From contig JAUJPP010000006.1 in NCBI GenBank assembly GCA_030562195.1, positions 1,488,001-1,552,000 of the forward strand: DNA of 64,000 bases. Direction: 5' to 3'. The notes beneath the pieces are model-generated. The model worked only from the letters and a program-made list of their open reading frames with translations, was not told the DNA's origin and searched no databases. Below, piece by piece: positions 36,700 through 50,172 of this stretch (the first letter of the stretch is position 1; every line of letters begins with the position of its first letter). Position numbers and translations under genes: made by a program. The DNA comes from Nipponacmea schrenckii (Eukaryota; Mollusca; Gastropoda; Lottiidae).

Positions 36700-39454
36700 A
36701 ACTCTGGGTTATATTCTAGAGAGTGGTCCACTGTTGTAGTATTGTCTGTTTATAGAAACACCAGACATCACCTAACTCTAGGTTATATTCTAGACAGTGG
36801 TCCACTGTTGTAGTATTGTCTGTTTATAGAAACACTAGACATCACCTAACTCTGGGTTATATTCTAGACAGTGGTCCACTGTTGTACTATTGTCTGTTTA
36901 TAGAAACACTAGACATCACCTAACTCTGGGTTATATTCTAGAGAGTGGTCCACTGTTGTACTATTGTCTGTTTATAGAAACACCAGACATCACCTAACTC
37001 TGGGTTATATTCTAGAGAATAGTCCACTGTTGTACTATTGTCTGTTTATAGAAACACCAGACATCACCTAACTCTGGGTTATATTCTAGAGAGTGGTTAA
37101 CTGTTGTAGTATTGTCTGTTTATAGAAACACGAGACGTCACATAACTCTGGGTTATATTCTAGAGAGCGGTCCACTGTTGTACTTTTGTCTGTTTATAGA
37201 AACATCAGACATCACCTAACACTGGGTTATATTCTAGAGAGTGGTCCACTGTTGTACTTTTGTCTGTTTATAGAAACATCAGACATCACCTAACACTGGG
37301 TAATATTCTAGAGAGTAGTCCACTGTTGTAGTATTGTCTGTTTATAGAAACACCAGACATCATCTAACACTGGGTTATATTCTAGACAGTGGTCCACTGT
37401 TGTAGTATTGTCTGTTTATAGAAACATCAGACATCACCTAACACTGGGTTATATTCTAGAGAGTAGTCCACTGTTGTACTATTGTCTGTTTATAGAAACA
37501 TCAGACATCACCTAACACTGGGTTATATTCTAGAGAGTAGTCCACTGTTGTAGTATTGTCTGTTTATAGAAACACCAGACATCATCTAACACTGGGTTAT
37601 ATTCTAGAGAGTGGTTTACTGTTATACTATTGTCTGTTTATAGAAACACTGGACATCATCTAACACTGGGTTATATTCTAGAGAATAGTCCACTGTTGTA
37701 CTATTGTCTGTTTATAGAAACACCAGACATCACCTAACTCTGGGTTATATTCTAGAGAGTGATCCACTGTTGTACTATTGTCTGTTTATAGAAACACCAG
37801 ACATCACCTAACTCTGGGTTATATTCTAGAGAGTGGTTAACTGTTGTACTATTGTCTGTTTATAGAAACACCAGACATCACCTAACTCTGGGTTATATTC
37901 TAGAGAGTGGTTAACTGTTGTACTATTATCTGTTAATAGAAACACCAGACATCACCTAACTCTGGGTTATATTCTAGAGGGTGGTTCACTGTTGTACTAT
38001 TGTCTGTTTATAGAAACACCATACATCATCTTACTCTGTTTTATATTCTAGAGAGTGGTCCACTGTTGTACTATTGTCTGTTTATAGAAACATCAGACAT
38101 CACCTAACTCTGGGTTATATTCTAGAGAGTGGTTAACTGTTGTACTATTGTCTGTTTATAGAAACATCAGACATCACCTAACTCTGGGTTATATTCTAGA
38201 GAGTGGTTAACTGTTGTACTATTGTCTGTTTATAGAAACACCAGACATCACCTAACTCTGGGTTATATTCTAGAGAGTGGTCCACTGTTGTAGTATTGTC
38301 TGTTTATAGAAACACCAGACATCACCTAACTCTGGGTTATATTCTAGAGAGTGGTCCACTGTTGTAGTATTGTCTGTTTATAGAAACACCAGACATCACC
38401 TAACTCTGGGTTATATTCTAGAGAGTGGTCCACTGTTGTAGTATTGTCTGTTTATAGAAACACCAGACATCACCTAACCCTGGGTTATATTCTAGAGAGT
38501 GGTCCACTGTTGTACTATTGTCTGTTTATAGAAACACCAGACATCACCTAACTCTGGGTTATATTCTAGAGAGTGGTCCACTGTTGTACTATTGTCTGTT
38601 TATAGAAACACCAGACATCACCTAACTCTGGGTTATATTCTAGAGAGTGGTTCACTGTTGTACTATTGTCTGTTTATAGAAACACCAGACATCACCTAAC
38701 TCTGGGTTATATTCTAGAGAGTGGTCCACTGTTGTACTATTGTCTGTTTATAGAAACACCAGACATCACCTAACTCTGGGTTATATTCTAGAGAGTGGTA
38801 CAATGTTGCACTATTGTCTGTTTATAGAAACACCAGACATCACCTAACTCTGGGTTATATTCTAGAGAGTGGTACAATGTTGCACTATTGTCTGTTTATA
38901 GAAACACCAGATATCACCTAACTCTGGGTTATATTCTAGAGAGTGGTACAATGTTGCACTATTGTCTGTTTATAGAAACATCAAACATCACCTAACTCTG
39001 GGTTATATTCTAGAGAGTGGTCCACTGTTGTACTATTGTCTGTTTATAGAAACATCAAACATCACCTAACTCTGGGTTATATTCTAGAGAGTGGTCCACT
39101 GTTGTACTATTGTCTGTTTATAGAAACACTAGACATCACCTAACTCTGGGTTATATTCTAGAGAGTGGTACACTGTTGTACTATTGTCTGTTTATAGAAA
39201 CACTAGACATCACCTAACTCTGGGTTATATTCTAGAGAGTGGTACACTGTTGTACTATTGTCTGTTTATAGAAACACTAGACATCATCTAACTCTGGGTT
39301 ATATTCTAGAGAGTGGTCCACTGTTATACTATTGTCTGTTTATAGAAACACCAGACATCACCTAACACTGGGTTATATTCCAGAGAGTGGTCCACTGTTG
39401 TACTATTGTCTGTTTATAGAAACACCAGACATCATCTAACTCTGGGTTATATTT
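36700..39454 (+). repeat. 74-bp minisatellite, about 37 units, largest array
   Basis: Units contain ACTCTGGGTTATATTCTAGA, GAGTGGTCCACTGTTGTACT, ATTGTCTGTTTATAGAAACA and CCAGACATCACCTA. Variants cluster: CACTGGG units around 37200-37650, GTTAACTG units around 37840-38210, and three neighbouring GTACAATGTTGCAC units at about 38800-38960. This shows block-wise spread by unequal exchange or conversion. Confidence 0.97.
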
Positions 39455-40180
39455 ATGACGTTTTTTTTCGTTATAACAATTTGATGAGATACGTATTATT
39501 ATCGAGTTAAAATTATGAACCGAAATTACCAATACCAAATAAAACCCTTGTTAAAAACTAGAGGACTATAGTCAAGTATAACAAGAGAGCAGTATATATT
39601 TGTACGATGCTGTATTTAAATGAACATGGTTGCTCTAGTCAGTGGTAACCTATTCGTTTAATACAGATACCATTAATAGTCTACATGGACACAAGTAAAT
39701 ACAGGCAGATAATAATGTTTCTCTAATAGATCAGATAAATATAATATTGAAATATAATTGCAAACAAATCTTGTTGATAAAAAGGATAACAGGTTGTCGA
39801 CCTATCAACATATTGATTGCCATTTCTCTGTATATACTTTCCCATCTCGGGGTATATTTTGGTGACTGCTAGAAATCAGTCCAGTAAAAAGCTCATCTTT
39901 GACAAGTTCATAGTTGTAGTTATTATGACGTACTTCTTTGTGTTATGTATTCAAAAGTGTCTATTTTATCATAACAAAAACACAAAAACCATATATTTAA
40001 TTTTTTAGTATAAATTATTTCGCTACTGACAGTTGTCGGAGATAACAAATAGATGATGTTATATACCAGCTTCGAGACAAAATCTCAGTGTTCAATAACA
40101 TTGTGAAATCCTTTTGTATTTACCAATAATGTTAAAGGAGGGAATATGGAATAATCCTTGTTTTATAAACTTCATTAAAT
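39455..40180. other. Unique intronic DNA
   Basis: Nothing recognised; a 63-codon frame at 39817-40008 shows no domain. Confidence 0.45.
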
Positions 40181-40508
40181 TATAACTAACCCCCCCTTCC
40201 CCAAATTAATTATATCCCCACCCTCAATTTAATTATACCCCCTCCCAGATTAATTATATCCCCACCCTCAATTAATTATACCCCCCTCCCAAATTAATAT
40301 ATCCCCACCCTAAATTTAATTATACCCCCTCCCAAATTAATTATATCCCCACCCTCAATTTAATTATACCCCCCTCCCCAAATTAATTATATCCCCACCC
40401 TCAATTTAATTATACCCCTTCCCAAATTAATTATATCCCCACCCTCAATTTAATTATACCCCCTCCCAAATTAATTATACCCCCACCCCCAATTAATTAT
40501 AACCCCCA
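40181..40508 (+). repeat. C-rich tandem repeat, about 43-bp dimeric unit
   Basis: Two half-units alternate: AATTAATTATATCCCCACCC and AATTTAATTATACCCCCTCC. The plus strand is almost free of G, so the minus strand carries closely spaced runs of three to six G. Confidence 0.9.
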
Positions 40509-42068
40509 GTTTTAAGTAGTTCTAAGTAAGTCCTGTTGTCTGTTGTTTGAATTGTAGATGTGAGTAACTTGAATGATAGTAATTATGATGAAAGAGTTTA
40601 AATTAGTCCATCATGGCATGCGTATAAACATCTCGACAGATAAATACAGTATACACACTGTTATTCCAATTCCTTACAGTTAGTAAAATGGCCGTATTTC
40701 ATGCTCTATCCCATGGGATTTAGGATTTAGATCACTAATTGTTGCCGTCACAATCCTTACCGAGTCTTCTCTTCCGAGAATTGTTCATAACATGTTGAAG
40801 GTTACGAGATAAGGTTATACCGTACACTGCCTATATATGGAAGCTGTCCAGTACATTATCCGTCTAAATGAAGTCCTTGGTTATTCATTCGCTGCTCATT
40901 GTCCACAATTGGTGACAGAAGTGACCATTGATTTAAAATTTTTAATTGAAATTGGGGTGGGGTGGGGAGATATAGCGACTCAATTTCACAATTACTAGAA
41001 CACGTAAATTACATAACCTTATTCACTATAAACTGATTTTATTTCACTTCTGCATTCTTATTACTGATAACTAGTGTTATTGCATTTATTGACTGATCAC
41101 TGATAATTCATTAATCATCATTCCATCCATTTCCTTTCCTATTAATTCAGATTATTTTATCAACAACACGCTTTTAGCCTTCTTTCTCTTTCAAGATCAA
41201 TCAAAGCATTGGTTATTACCAACGTGAAGATACAGAAATAAAAAAAAAAAAGAATTCCGATTAATTCACTTACTATAAGTGTCACCTTACTGTTTCATAT
41301 GTATTGGCAGGAACTGTCTATTCTTATATCAATGCAATCTGCAATCTGCGACCTCATCTAATGATTTTCAAGGTTTATGCACCAACGAGCACCGGACACC
41401 AAACTTGCTCCAACTTTGATTTTCCAACAAAGGCTAGACCTCACGTATTGGGATTAATCTGTTAGAAATGGATTTGAAAGATGTTACTGACTGAAAATTC
41501 GACGGAAATACTTGTCGGCAATATTGAGATTACAAAACAGTAAAAGGTAACCTTTTTCATATTGAATTTTGATGATTTTTTTTACTAATTTGGTGCCACA
41601 TAGCAGCCCAAGACGATACGATTAATTTAACTTAAACAGTGCTGAATACCGGTTAAAGTCATAAAGTGAAATTTGTAGATCCGTGTTTGAAAGACCCGAT
41701 TTGTATTTCATTCATTTCTGTATCCATCTATCGACGTTGAAGTGTGTTCGATTTACCGTTCTATTCGTTCCACTAGGAACATTCGGTAATAAATTATTAC
41801 AGTTTTTATAAGTTTTATATGTTAGTCAGTTACTTCATATTGCCCGCTTGGTTCAGGTCGCTAGGTTTCGAGTAGTAAAATAAATAAATTGTAAAAGCGT
41901 GAAATTAACAAGTGTTTGTAGTCTATATTTCTCGTATCACAGTCATTCTATTGGCTGAATTGTATTGATATCAACCTAATTTTATCTGGAATTAGATCTG
42001 TTTTGGGTCAAACTCAAGCAACGTGGATTTATTGCTAGCTCCTTATTAATGACGTTTTGATATAACAA
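40509..42068. other. Unique intronic DNA
   Basis: Nothing recognised beyond a GGGGTGGGGTGGGGAG tract near 40954. Confidence 0.45.
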
Positions 42069-42258
42069 TTTAGGTTTGTCAATTCAACATTCCTTTCAGT
42101 ATGTCCATAAAGCTAATAATATTCATATGATATTTTGGTTTGTCAACTCGACATCCTTTCAGAGAGTCCACATAGTTAATATTGTTTGTGTAGCATTTAG
42201 GTTTGTAAGACTGATTATCCCTTTCAGAATGCCAACATAGCTAACAATGTATATGTGG
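42069..42258 (+). repeat. Three degenerate R64 units, isolated
   Basis: TTTAGGTTTGTCAA, CATTCCTTTCAG, and GTCCATAAAGCTAATAATA repeat about three times with heavy divergence. This is the unit of the 3772-5085 array, over 37 kb away, in the same orientation. Confidence 0.85.
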
Positions 42259-42570
42259 TATGTTTTTGTTACCTAGAAAAGTTGTTGTTAGAATATTAAG
42301 AAAGACGTCCCTGATACAAATATTTAAATTATTTTCGCTTGACCAATTTAGATCGCAATTGTCATATTCAGCGTATTATATTTATTGATTCTTATATCGG
42401 AACTGATTAGTTATTGAGTCTTGTTTTCACATGAAGTCATTTTGATATTTCTCCATAGATCCTTACCATTCACTCATAAAATTCTGATAACTCACACGGA
42501 ATATTGATAAGCAATGTTCGAGCATCCTCGATTAAAAATATTATCAAGGTCCGAATCTAATTCTGGCTTC

Positions 42571-42635
42571 TGATAGTTATTATTGATAACAGGTAAGTTC
42601 GATTTCAGACTGACTTCTATCAATAATAACTATTA
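42571..42635. repeat. Inverted repeat, 18-bp arms
   Basis: TGATAGTTATTATTGATA at 42571-42588 pairs with TATCAATAATAACTATTA at 42618-42635. Flanking TTTCAGACTGAC phrases occur twice nearby (about 42605 and 42660). Possibly a small MITE remnant. Confidence 0.7.
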
Positions 42636-44624
42636 GAGACCAGATATAGAGTCAGTAAGTTTCAGACTGACCTCTTTCAATTGCAATATATTTGGGTTTT
42701 ATTTTTTATTTGCATCTTGTCCGAATAGTTTTGACTTTTATAGTAATGATGGGTGTCGCGCGAAGCAGACCTTGCTTACTTTTTTCGAAATACCTGATGG
42801 TACTTCTTTTTGAAGAGTCCACTACAATAGGACTTTTAGTTTCTTTTGTCGAGATTTTGATGAACGGAAAAGTCTTGCTGGTACGGATTGTTTTATATTA
42901 TCTGTTGAAACACAGTGAAACAACTAAAGAGAGAATGATAAACGAATTATTCCAAATAAACAACCGTTGATAACAGTCAATGTTCGTGATCAAATCTCGA
43001 CTAATTTTTTATTTAATACAATTACGATGTATAATCAGTCTAAAGTGTGATTATTAAATCGGTTGAAAGTGATAAAGTAAGTCTAAAGATGGAGAGTTTT
43101 TAAATTCATTCTAACTATTGATTTATTTCAGATTTCACTCTGATTTTATTTTTGTCGTCTTGAAATATTGAAATAAAAATTAAAAAATATCTCGAGGAAA
43201 GAAAATACAATTTTTGCTTCAATACAAAATAGAAAAGTACCTAGACATAGGTGAAGAACTTTGGCATGATAAGAAAATGAGTGAAGTAGTGTTCTATGCA
43301 TTTCTTGTCTTAATTCGGATATAAAGAGGACTAACGTGGTTAGATATAATAGTGTATGATTTAAAACAGAAATTGACCGATTTAGTAATTTAGATTTTAT
43401 GGAATTTTGAGAAATCTCAGTATATTGAAACTAAGACATAGAAACTCAAGTTAATCCCGGTATTCTATCGATCTCTATACATACATAAACTCTAAAATGG
43501 CTTAAAACAAAGTCATAAAATCGGAGTAAAATGTCTATAAGATTAATAAATCATGGAGGTTTTATTGATGTTACATTGTTTAGGTTTTATTATCAGCCTT
43601 GATTCATTTCCTAATTACTTCTATTTATATTTTATTACCTCCCTTGTCTCTTAAACAATACAGAACCTAATATGTTCATTGGTTTTGATGCCTCAGTCTG
43701 ACTGGTAGACAATGTACATTCATTTTTATTTAACGAATAAAACCAATATTCAAATATTAACCGGTATTAAACAATCAAAGACGGATTTCGGAGAGCAAGG
43801 GTAGAAAAAGGGGTAAGCTTGATACTGACCAGAAAAAATTTACTTTTTTTCCAGTCACTTGGATATCCAAAGAACACATTTCATGGCTACCCTATAGCTT
43901 CGAACTGTGGTTAGATAATTTTTATGTCTTCTTCCACCTTCTTATTTGAGCCTAATCCGGTTTAGAAAAGTAGGGCGTAAAACTACATTCATTACAGAAT
44001 AATAAAAGTTTTATTTAGATTTTAATCCAGGATGAAATCTTCCTACGTTATATGAACACGGATCTTCCGAAGAACAGAGGAGATTTCCCCTTAATCTGAT
44101 AATTAATCCCATACTATTTAATCGGCTATTGTTTATAATCCGGATTGTCGCTCAATGATATAAGGAGTATAATCTAGTCTCGATGGATTTGGTTTAATAA
44201 ACTAGGATATTTCTATTAACACTGACACTATATTTATTTAGCAAAGTAAAAACTTTCTATAGCCCAGGAATTGTCATACAAAGACACAGAAGAGTAAATA
44301 TATCAATCTATGTACAATTTATATTCAATAATTAAAATAAAATATACGAGTAAACCAGGAATAAGACCAAACTGACTGTGATACCAGATAAGTTATTTCA
44401 ACACACATGTTAAGTGTATTTTATTCAGTTGATGTTTCTGAGCCCGCATTACCTACCGTTAAACAATCGCAATTTGATGAGCTGGTCCATCCAGTTTTAC
44501 AATCAATCTTTCAATCTTCCTGCTTTTTAGATTCCCTCATACATATCAACCTGAATAATTGTACATAAAGCATTAGAAACCCTTTCATAACCTCCCTGCA
44601 GCAATCAAGTAGCATTTTTTCTCA
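42636..44624. other. Unique intronic DNA
   Basis: The 92-codon plus frame at 42692-42970 is hydrophobic but matches no family I recognise and has no splice context I trust. No repeats were recognised. Confidence 0.45.
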
Positions 44625-44697
44625 TACTTGTTACCTAGGCCAGTGCATCTATAGGAGAGTATCTCTTATAACACCTAATACTTGTGACCTAGGCCAG
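44625..44697 (+). repeat. Isolated R54 unit and a half
   Basis: ACTTGTTACCTAGGCCAGTG, CTATAGGAGAGTATCTCTTA and TAACACCTAATACTTGTGAC match the consensus of the 10105-11105 array almost exactly, in the same orientation. Confidence 0.92.
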
Positions 44698-45489
44698 TGA
44701 ATGAAAATAAAAATATGTAAATTTATTAAACGTCGTAAGACATTTTTTAAGAGACGAGACTTTTCTGAATACTGCTAATTTAACACCGGAGGGCTGACAG
44801 GCTTAAATACGCTAATAAATATATTCCTGAAAAAATCCTTTTATATGATCATTTCCAGTTACACCTTCTGTAAAACAATTCCCATAACTGCTACAAACAT
44901 GTTATAGTGTATTGATTTCACCGCCTTAAGTAGATGTTATTAAAGATGGTAAAGTTCTGGTTTCCATATCAAAGGTTTGAGATAATACCACGGTGACAGA
45001 TTGTCGATTTATTACACATTGAAACATTGCTTCTGGTTGCATCCATTAAATTGGAATTTAATTTGCTCGCGTTACTTACATCGTAGAATTTGAAATTATC
45101 TGTATTTTCAATCTAAAACAATGGCGGCTTCAGAATTTTGAAAGGACAGCGGAAGGGGGGGGGGGGGAGACAGTTTCAAATATTTTAAGGAGCCGACTGG
45201 AATAGTTTTGAGAATGCGAGACATTTATGCAATTTAACAAAGTATTATTCAGACATTTTTATCGACAAAAGAATATATTAAACAAGATAATAATTATGGG
45301 ATAAATACACACTTCTTTCATACAATATGACGACACTTATACCCATGTATTCAACAATGTTTATATTTATCACATAACTATTGTCTTGTGTAATAATCAT
45401 ATTATAGTTTTACAATGAAATAAATCATTGTTCTTCAACAAAATGTATTTTTGAGTCTTTAGCATCAGTCTAGCTTATCGGACACGTAA
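44698..45489. other. Unique intronic DNA
   Basis: Nothing recognised except a G homopolymer of about 13 bases near 45157. Confidence 0.45.
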
Positions 45490-45770
45490 GGAATACTAGG
45501 TCTGAGAATGAACATGAAAATATACCTGCTGCCATAAATAACATAAAAAAGAAATAAACATCCAAAAAACTAAGTAATTATCCATAAAGATGCATTTGAT
45601 TATTGAAAAACGCTTAATAAATTGATTAAAAATGACTTAGTTTTGTGAGTTTTCCAGATTTAAGGAATTATGTTACTTTATGACACCAGGTAAGTTCACT
45701 GATGAATATATACTCATATTGACCATTCTTGAGAACTTAAATTGTATGTTCATACTAAGATGCAGTATAA
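45490..45770. mobile_element. Long-palindrome foldback element, copy 3 (intronic)
   Basis: Right-end motifs TATGTTCATACTAAGATGCA and CATATTGACCATTCTTGAG match copy 1, and ATTATCCATAAAGATGCATT lies in the left half. The left arm has an internal deletion. It sits inside the receptor intron and would be transcribed. Confidence 0.8.
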
Positions 45771-46196
45771 CTTGTGGTTTGGAATTTAAATTACACTAGA
45801 AAATTACATCGAAAGTTTTTTTAAACACATGACCTACATCAGTGTACAATTATGTGCAATTTATTTTCTATTATGGGCATACAATTTGGTGAATCAATCG
45901 GTTTGAATTTGTGTATTGTGCAACCTAAATATCTTATTTCAACTCGTATTATGAGGTCATGACGATACAATGCCTGGTTCGAAAGGGAGTGAAGGGTGTT
46001 AGACAGATTAGACCGACCCTGTTATTGGTAGAATAAGAGGGAAACTAGATACTAAAAAAACAACCAATAGATCTCCCTTCATCGACAACTGAAATAGATT
46101 TTACCTGACTGTTGAAATTCACCGAACTTCAGTTGTTCGCAGTTTATGGTGAGATTTCGCTCGTTTTACTGAATCATTGATGTCGCTTAATGAATT
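45771..46196. other. Unique intronic DNA
   Basis: Nothing recognised. Confidence 0.45.
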
Positions 46197-46480
46197 CAGA
46201 TAATCTAGAAGGCAGTTTTCTTCTTTAACCTAAGATAATCTAGAAGGTAGTGGTTTTCTTTAACCTCAGATCATCCAGAAGGTAGTGGTTTTCCTTAACC
46301 TCAGATAATCCAGAAGGTAGTGGTTTTCTTTAACCTCAGATCATCCAGAAGGTAGTGGTTTTCTTTAACCTCAGACCATCCAGAAGGTAGTGGTTTACTG
46401 TAACCTCAGGTCATCCAGAAGGTAGTGGTTTTCTTTAACCTCAGATAATCCAGAAGGTAGTGGTTTTCCTTAAATCTGAG
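46197..46480 (+). repeat. 35-bp minisatellite, 8 units
   Basis: Units contain AGATAATCCAGAAGGTAGTG and GTTTTCTTTAACCTC; AGATCATCC is the main variant. Confidence 0.95.
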
Positions 46481-47210
46481 ACAATAAATCAATAAATTAA
46501 TTATATCGTGACGTAATTGCCATCTTGTCAACTTATAATCATCTCACTATTGTTTTTTAACAGAAGAAAAACGGACATTCCTTCAATCAAATTCTTTAAA
46601 TATTTCATTGTAGTCTTCGTTACACACGAATCTTAAAATCACGATATTTTCAATCATGCCCAACCTACGAAATGTGCTGGAATTTGACTTTGATATGAAC
46701 ATTGACAAGACATGCCTTTGATTAAAGAAAAACTCATTTTAGTTATTTCATTAATGGTTATTTTTATATTAACATGAGCAATGACGAATTTTGCACGAAG
46801 CTTCTTCTTCCGTTTAATTTTTTTATTTGTGAACGTTAACATGCGATTTGTTTCATGCTTTGTGGCCGCGATCCACGACCTTTCAGGTTTTGTTCATTAA
46901 CACAAAGCGTGATACGATATATAAGGACATGGTTTGTGTCTCGCTTAATGTATTACCAATTGATTATAAATGGAAATAAACCCATTATTGACATAAAACA
47001 AGTAAATCTTACCTATCTGTTAATCTGAAATCAAGATGACCTCCAAAAAATTTTCAGCCATTTAACATTTCTGCCACTTTCTATGATATCATATAATAGA
47101 ACTGCGGGAACCTGACTTTAATCTATTATATATCAGTGGCGTATATAGAGGGTCCCTTTCGGGTGGGAGATAATTGAGAACATAGTTTCTATCCACTAAC
47201 ATATATAATG
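46481..47210. other. Unique intronic DNA
   Basis: Nothing recognised; the 62-codon minus frame at 46654-46842 shows no domain. Confidence 0.45.
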
Positions 47211-47968
47211 TTTGTGGTATCAGTATCCACTGGAAACGAACGTTAACTTGTTATCTACCAACAACTACATAGTTTGTGATATCAACATACAATGGAAGCG
47301 AACGTTAACTTGTCATCTACCAACAACTACCTAGTTTGTGATATCAACATACAATGGAAGCGAACGTTAACTTGTCATCTACCAACAACTACCTAGTTTG
47401 TGATATCAGCATCCACTGGAAGCGAACGTTAACTTGTCATCTACCAACAACTACCTAGTTTGTGATATTTTGAATAACTGTATTACATACTGGAAGCGAA
47501 CGTTAACTTGTCATCTACCAACCACTACCTAGTTTGTGATATCAGTATTTGCTGGAAGCGAAAGTTAACTTGTCATCTACCAACAACTACCTAGTTTGTG
47601 ATATCAACATACAATGGAAGCGAACGTTAACTTGTCATCTACCAACAACTACCTAGTTTGTGATATCAGCATCCACTGGAAGCGAACGTTAACTTGTCAT
47701 CTACCAACCACTACCTAGTTTGTGATATGTGATATCAGTATTTACTGGAAGCGAACGTTAACTTGTCATCTACCAACCACTACCTAGTTTGTGATTCTAT
47801 TATACTGGAACGAAAGTTACTTGTCATCTACCAACACAACCTATTGGTTGTGATATCAGTATTACTGGAACGAAGTTAACTTGTCTAAACATACCAGTTA
47901 ATTTCTGGAAGAAAGTTATTGTCATCTACCAGCGACTACCTAGTTTGTAATATCAGCATACACTGGAC
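47211..47968 (+). repeat. 62-bp minisatellite, about 12 units (family R62, forward)
   Basis: Units contain TGGAAGCGAACGTTAACTTG, TCATCTACCAACAACTACCT and AGTTTGTGATATCAGCATCC. The right-hand quarter is eroded by small deletions. It is inverted relative to the array at 35454-35802 in the same intron. Confidence 0.95.
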
Positions 47969-48944
47969 GTTAACTTCAACCAACATATCATTTCCAAGCC
48001 AACCCTTCCAAATTTCAATGGAAAATTGGAACATATGCTAAGCTAGACTAAATTCGGCGGTCTTATTCTTACAGATACCACATCGGTTTATGAAGAAAAC
48101 ATGTTGGCCCCAAAGTCGGTCTATTATTTGGTCGAGCTTAGCGTTCCGATATACATGTTCCTAGATCGCTATCAAGGTTTGAAAGTATATGAGAAACAAG
48201 GACTTCCAAACCATTGTCTAAAGATACAGTTAAATTTCTCGACTGGTGTACAGTTTTCTCTCTTTAAGTGATGTTCATTCAAGTAAAATAACGCCGACCT
48301 GTATTCTGTGAAGCTATTATTATAATTCAATTCATCGCGCCTGACTCAATTAAGGCCGTCTAGAATATCTAACGGCGCGTGATCAAATAAAAAACCAGAA
48401 GGAATTAATAAAGGTTTAATCACAACTGACTTTTAAAATAATTTGAATTAGTTAGACGATCATTATTCGGTGTATCGGTTCAAAACTTCAAAAGAATTTT
48501 TACAGATATATCAGGCCAATCGCTTTAAAATTTTCTATAGAATCGTATTAACTTGGAACATGTATTAATTTTATTCGATTTAAAAATATCCTTACTTTCC
48601 AGTTTCTTACAATGCTCTTTCCATCCCTCTTGTTTATGAACCCGTCTGTTTAGAAATACTCTTTCTTTGACTTTAACCATGTGGGCTGTATTAATAATTC
48701 CATTGTACTTTTTGGGGTTCGTTCCGTAGCCTTTGGTAGGCTAAAATTCGAGTGAAGTTCGTTGTTCTCTAAATGGTACATTTTAACATATTTCTATATT
48801 CCATATTCAGGGTTTTAGTTGTAGATATTTTGTAATTGTATTCTGTTTTTCGTTTAAATAGCTTATAATTATCTTACTCTTATTCTAGTCCAATTTTCAG
48901 AAGTCGTTCTCCTAAATTGTAAGCCGGAGAATCTTGAAAATACA
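47969..48944. other. Unique intronic DNA
   Basis: Nothing recognised. Confidence 0.45.
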
Positions 48945-49240
48945 CAACATAAACAACTATATTTTACAAGGATAACAACTTAGGTTCACAAGTCCGCCAT
49001 GACAGGGATCTTTCTACCAGCTGGTACTTGGCCAAATCGCTTGACATTGATCTTTCCCGGATTATCAATACCCATTTACAGCTGGGTGGACTGGAATTAT
49101 GAGTGAAGATGACTTATTCAAGGTCATCGAACTTTCACACACCGATCGAGATTAGAACTCACGTCCGACATTTTCATTGTATCCAAGCAAATGACGTCAT
49201 GATGTTAAGAACCAACGCTCTAACCACTGTGCTATAAAAC
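48945..49240 (-). mobile_element. SINE family 2, best copy, with tRNA-like head
   Basis: On the minus strand the head reads TATAGCACAGTGGTTAGAGC (A box, 49216-49236 region) and then GAGTTCTAATCTC (B-box-like, 49148-49161). The body holds GATCGGTGTGTGAAAG, CTCATAATTCCAGTCCACC, CAGCTGTAAATGGGTA, ATCCGGGAAAGATCAATG and CCAGCTGGTAGAAAGATCC, and ends near TTATCCTTGTAAAATATAG. This is typical of a tRNA-derived SINE of about 300 bp transcribed by Pol III. Confidence 0.75.
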
Positions 49241-50172
49241 CCCACAAAACTATAATTCTGTAATGAACGAAATCCCGAATAATAACCAGTGAAGTTGATT
49301 CGTTATTCTTTATTCAAGAATAACTTCACACTGCCGGATGAGAAGCAAATGACAATAAGAGCAATTATACGAGAAATCGAAACGGTTAGAAAGATACAAA
49401 TATAGAAGGTTTTACCAACATAATGTAAACATGATCAAAGGTTGGAAAGAAATAGAGCCTTTTAATTAAAGAGATTGTAAAGAGTTTGTCTAGCCTTTTA
49501 ATGTGTATCGAGGAAACTTTTAACTTTTACTGCGGGCATTCTAATTATATCATTTTAGTCTGCGGTTGGGTACGAATATGTCTGTAGAAGCTACATCATT
49601 TCCGGTCTACTCTTTCTCGATTTCCAGGAACCATTTGGTGGAAAAATTACAATGACCAAGTAGAAATTAAAAGTTCCACGATATACACCAAAAGGCTAGT
49701 TATTCTCTGTACATCCCCTTTAATAATTTAATCCAATTTCGAGAATTTGCCGTAATATCCTTTTTAATTCCAAGAGTAATGTAAGTCGTTATAATTGTAT
49801 GTTTCCATGTACATGTATTCTCACTTACAATATTATATTTCTATTTAATCCTTTGAATCTTTTGATCCAATGTTGATAATCAGTTAACTAACACGCATAA
49901 TAAACATTTCCGTTAAAAGGTTTCAATAATATCAAATTACTATAGTGTGAATCATGCTGTATTCATACAGGCGGTACAATAACCTTTAGATAACTGAGAG
50001 AAAATATAAACAACACATGACATAAAATCGTATGTATGCAAGTAAATTAAATAAATAAGAAAGCTAGGAAGCTGTGATTAGAAGGACAACCTTAACGTAA
50101 TTATCAGCTTATCTCAGCGATCCTTTAGATCGTATATAGTAAGAAAAAGCCAGTGTTCTAACAAGAGTAAGC
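49241..50172. other. Unique intronic DNA
   Basis: Nothing recognised. Confidence 0.45.

Noticed and set aside
42692..42970. 92-codon hydrophobic frame inside the intron
   Set aside because: Hydrophobicity follows from T-rich DNA; no motif or splice evidence.
49130..49240. Functional tRNA gene on the minus strand
   Set aside because: A- and B-box-like motifs are present, but the cloverleaf is incomplete and a SINE body follows.
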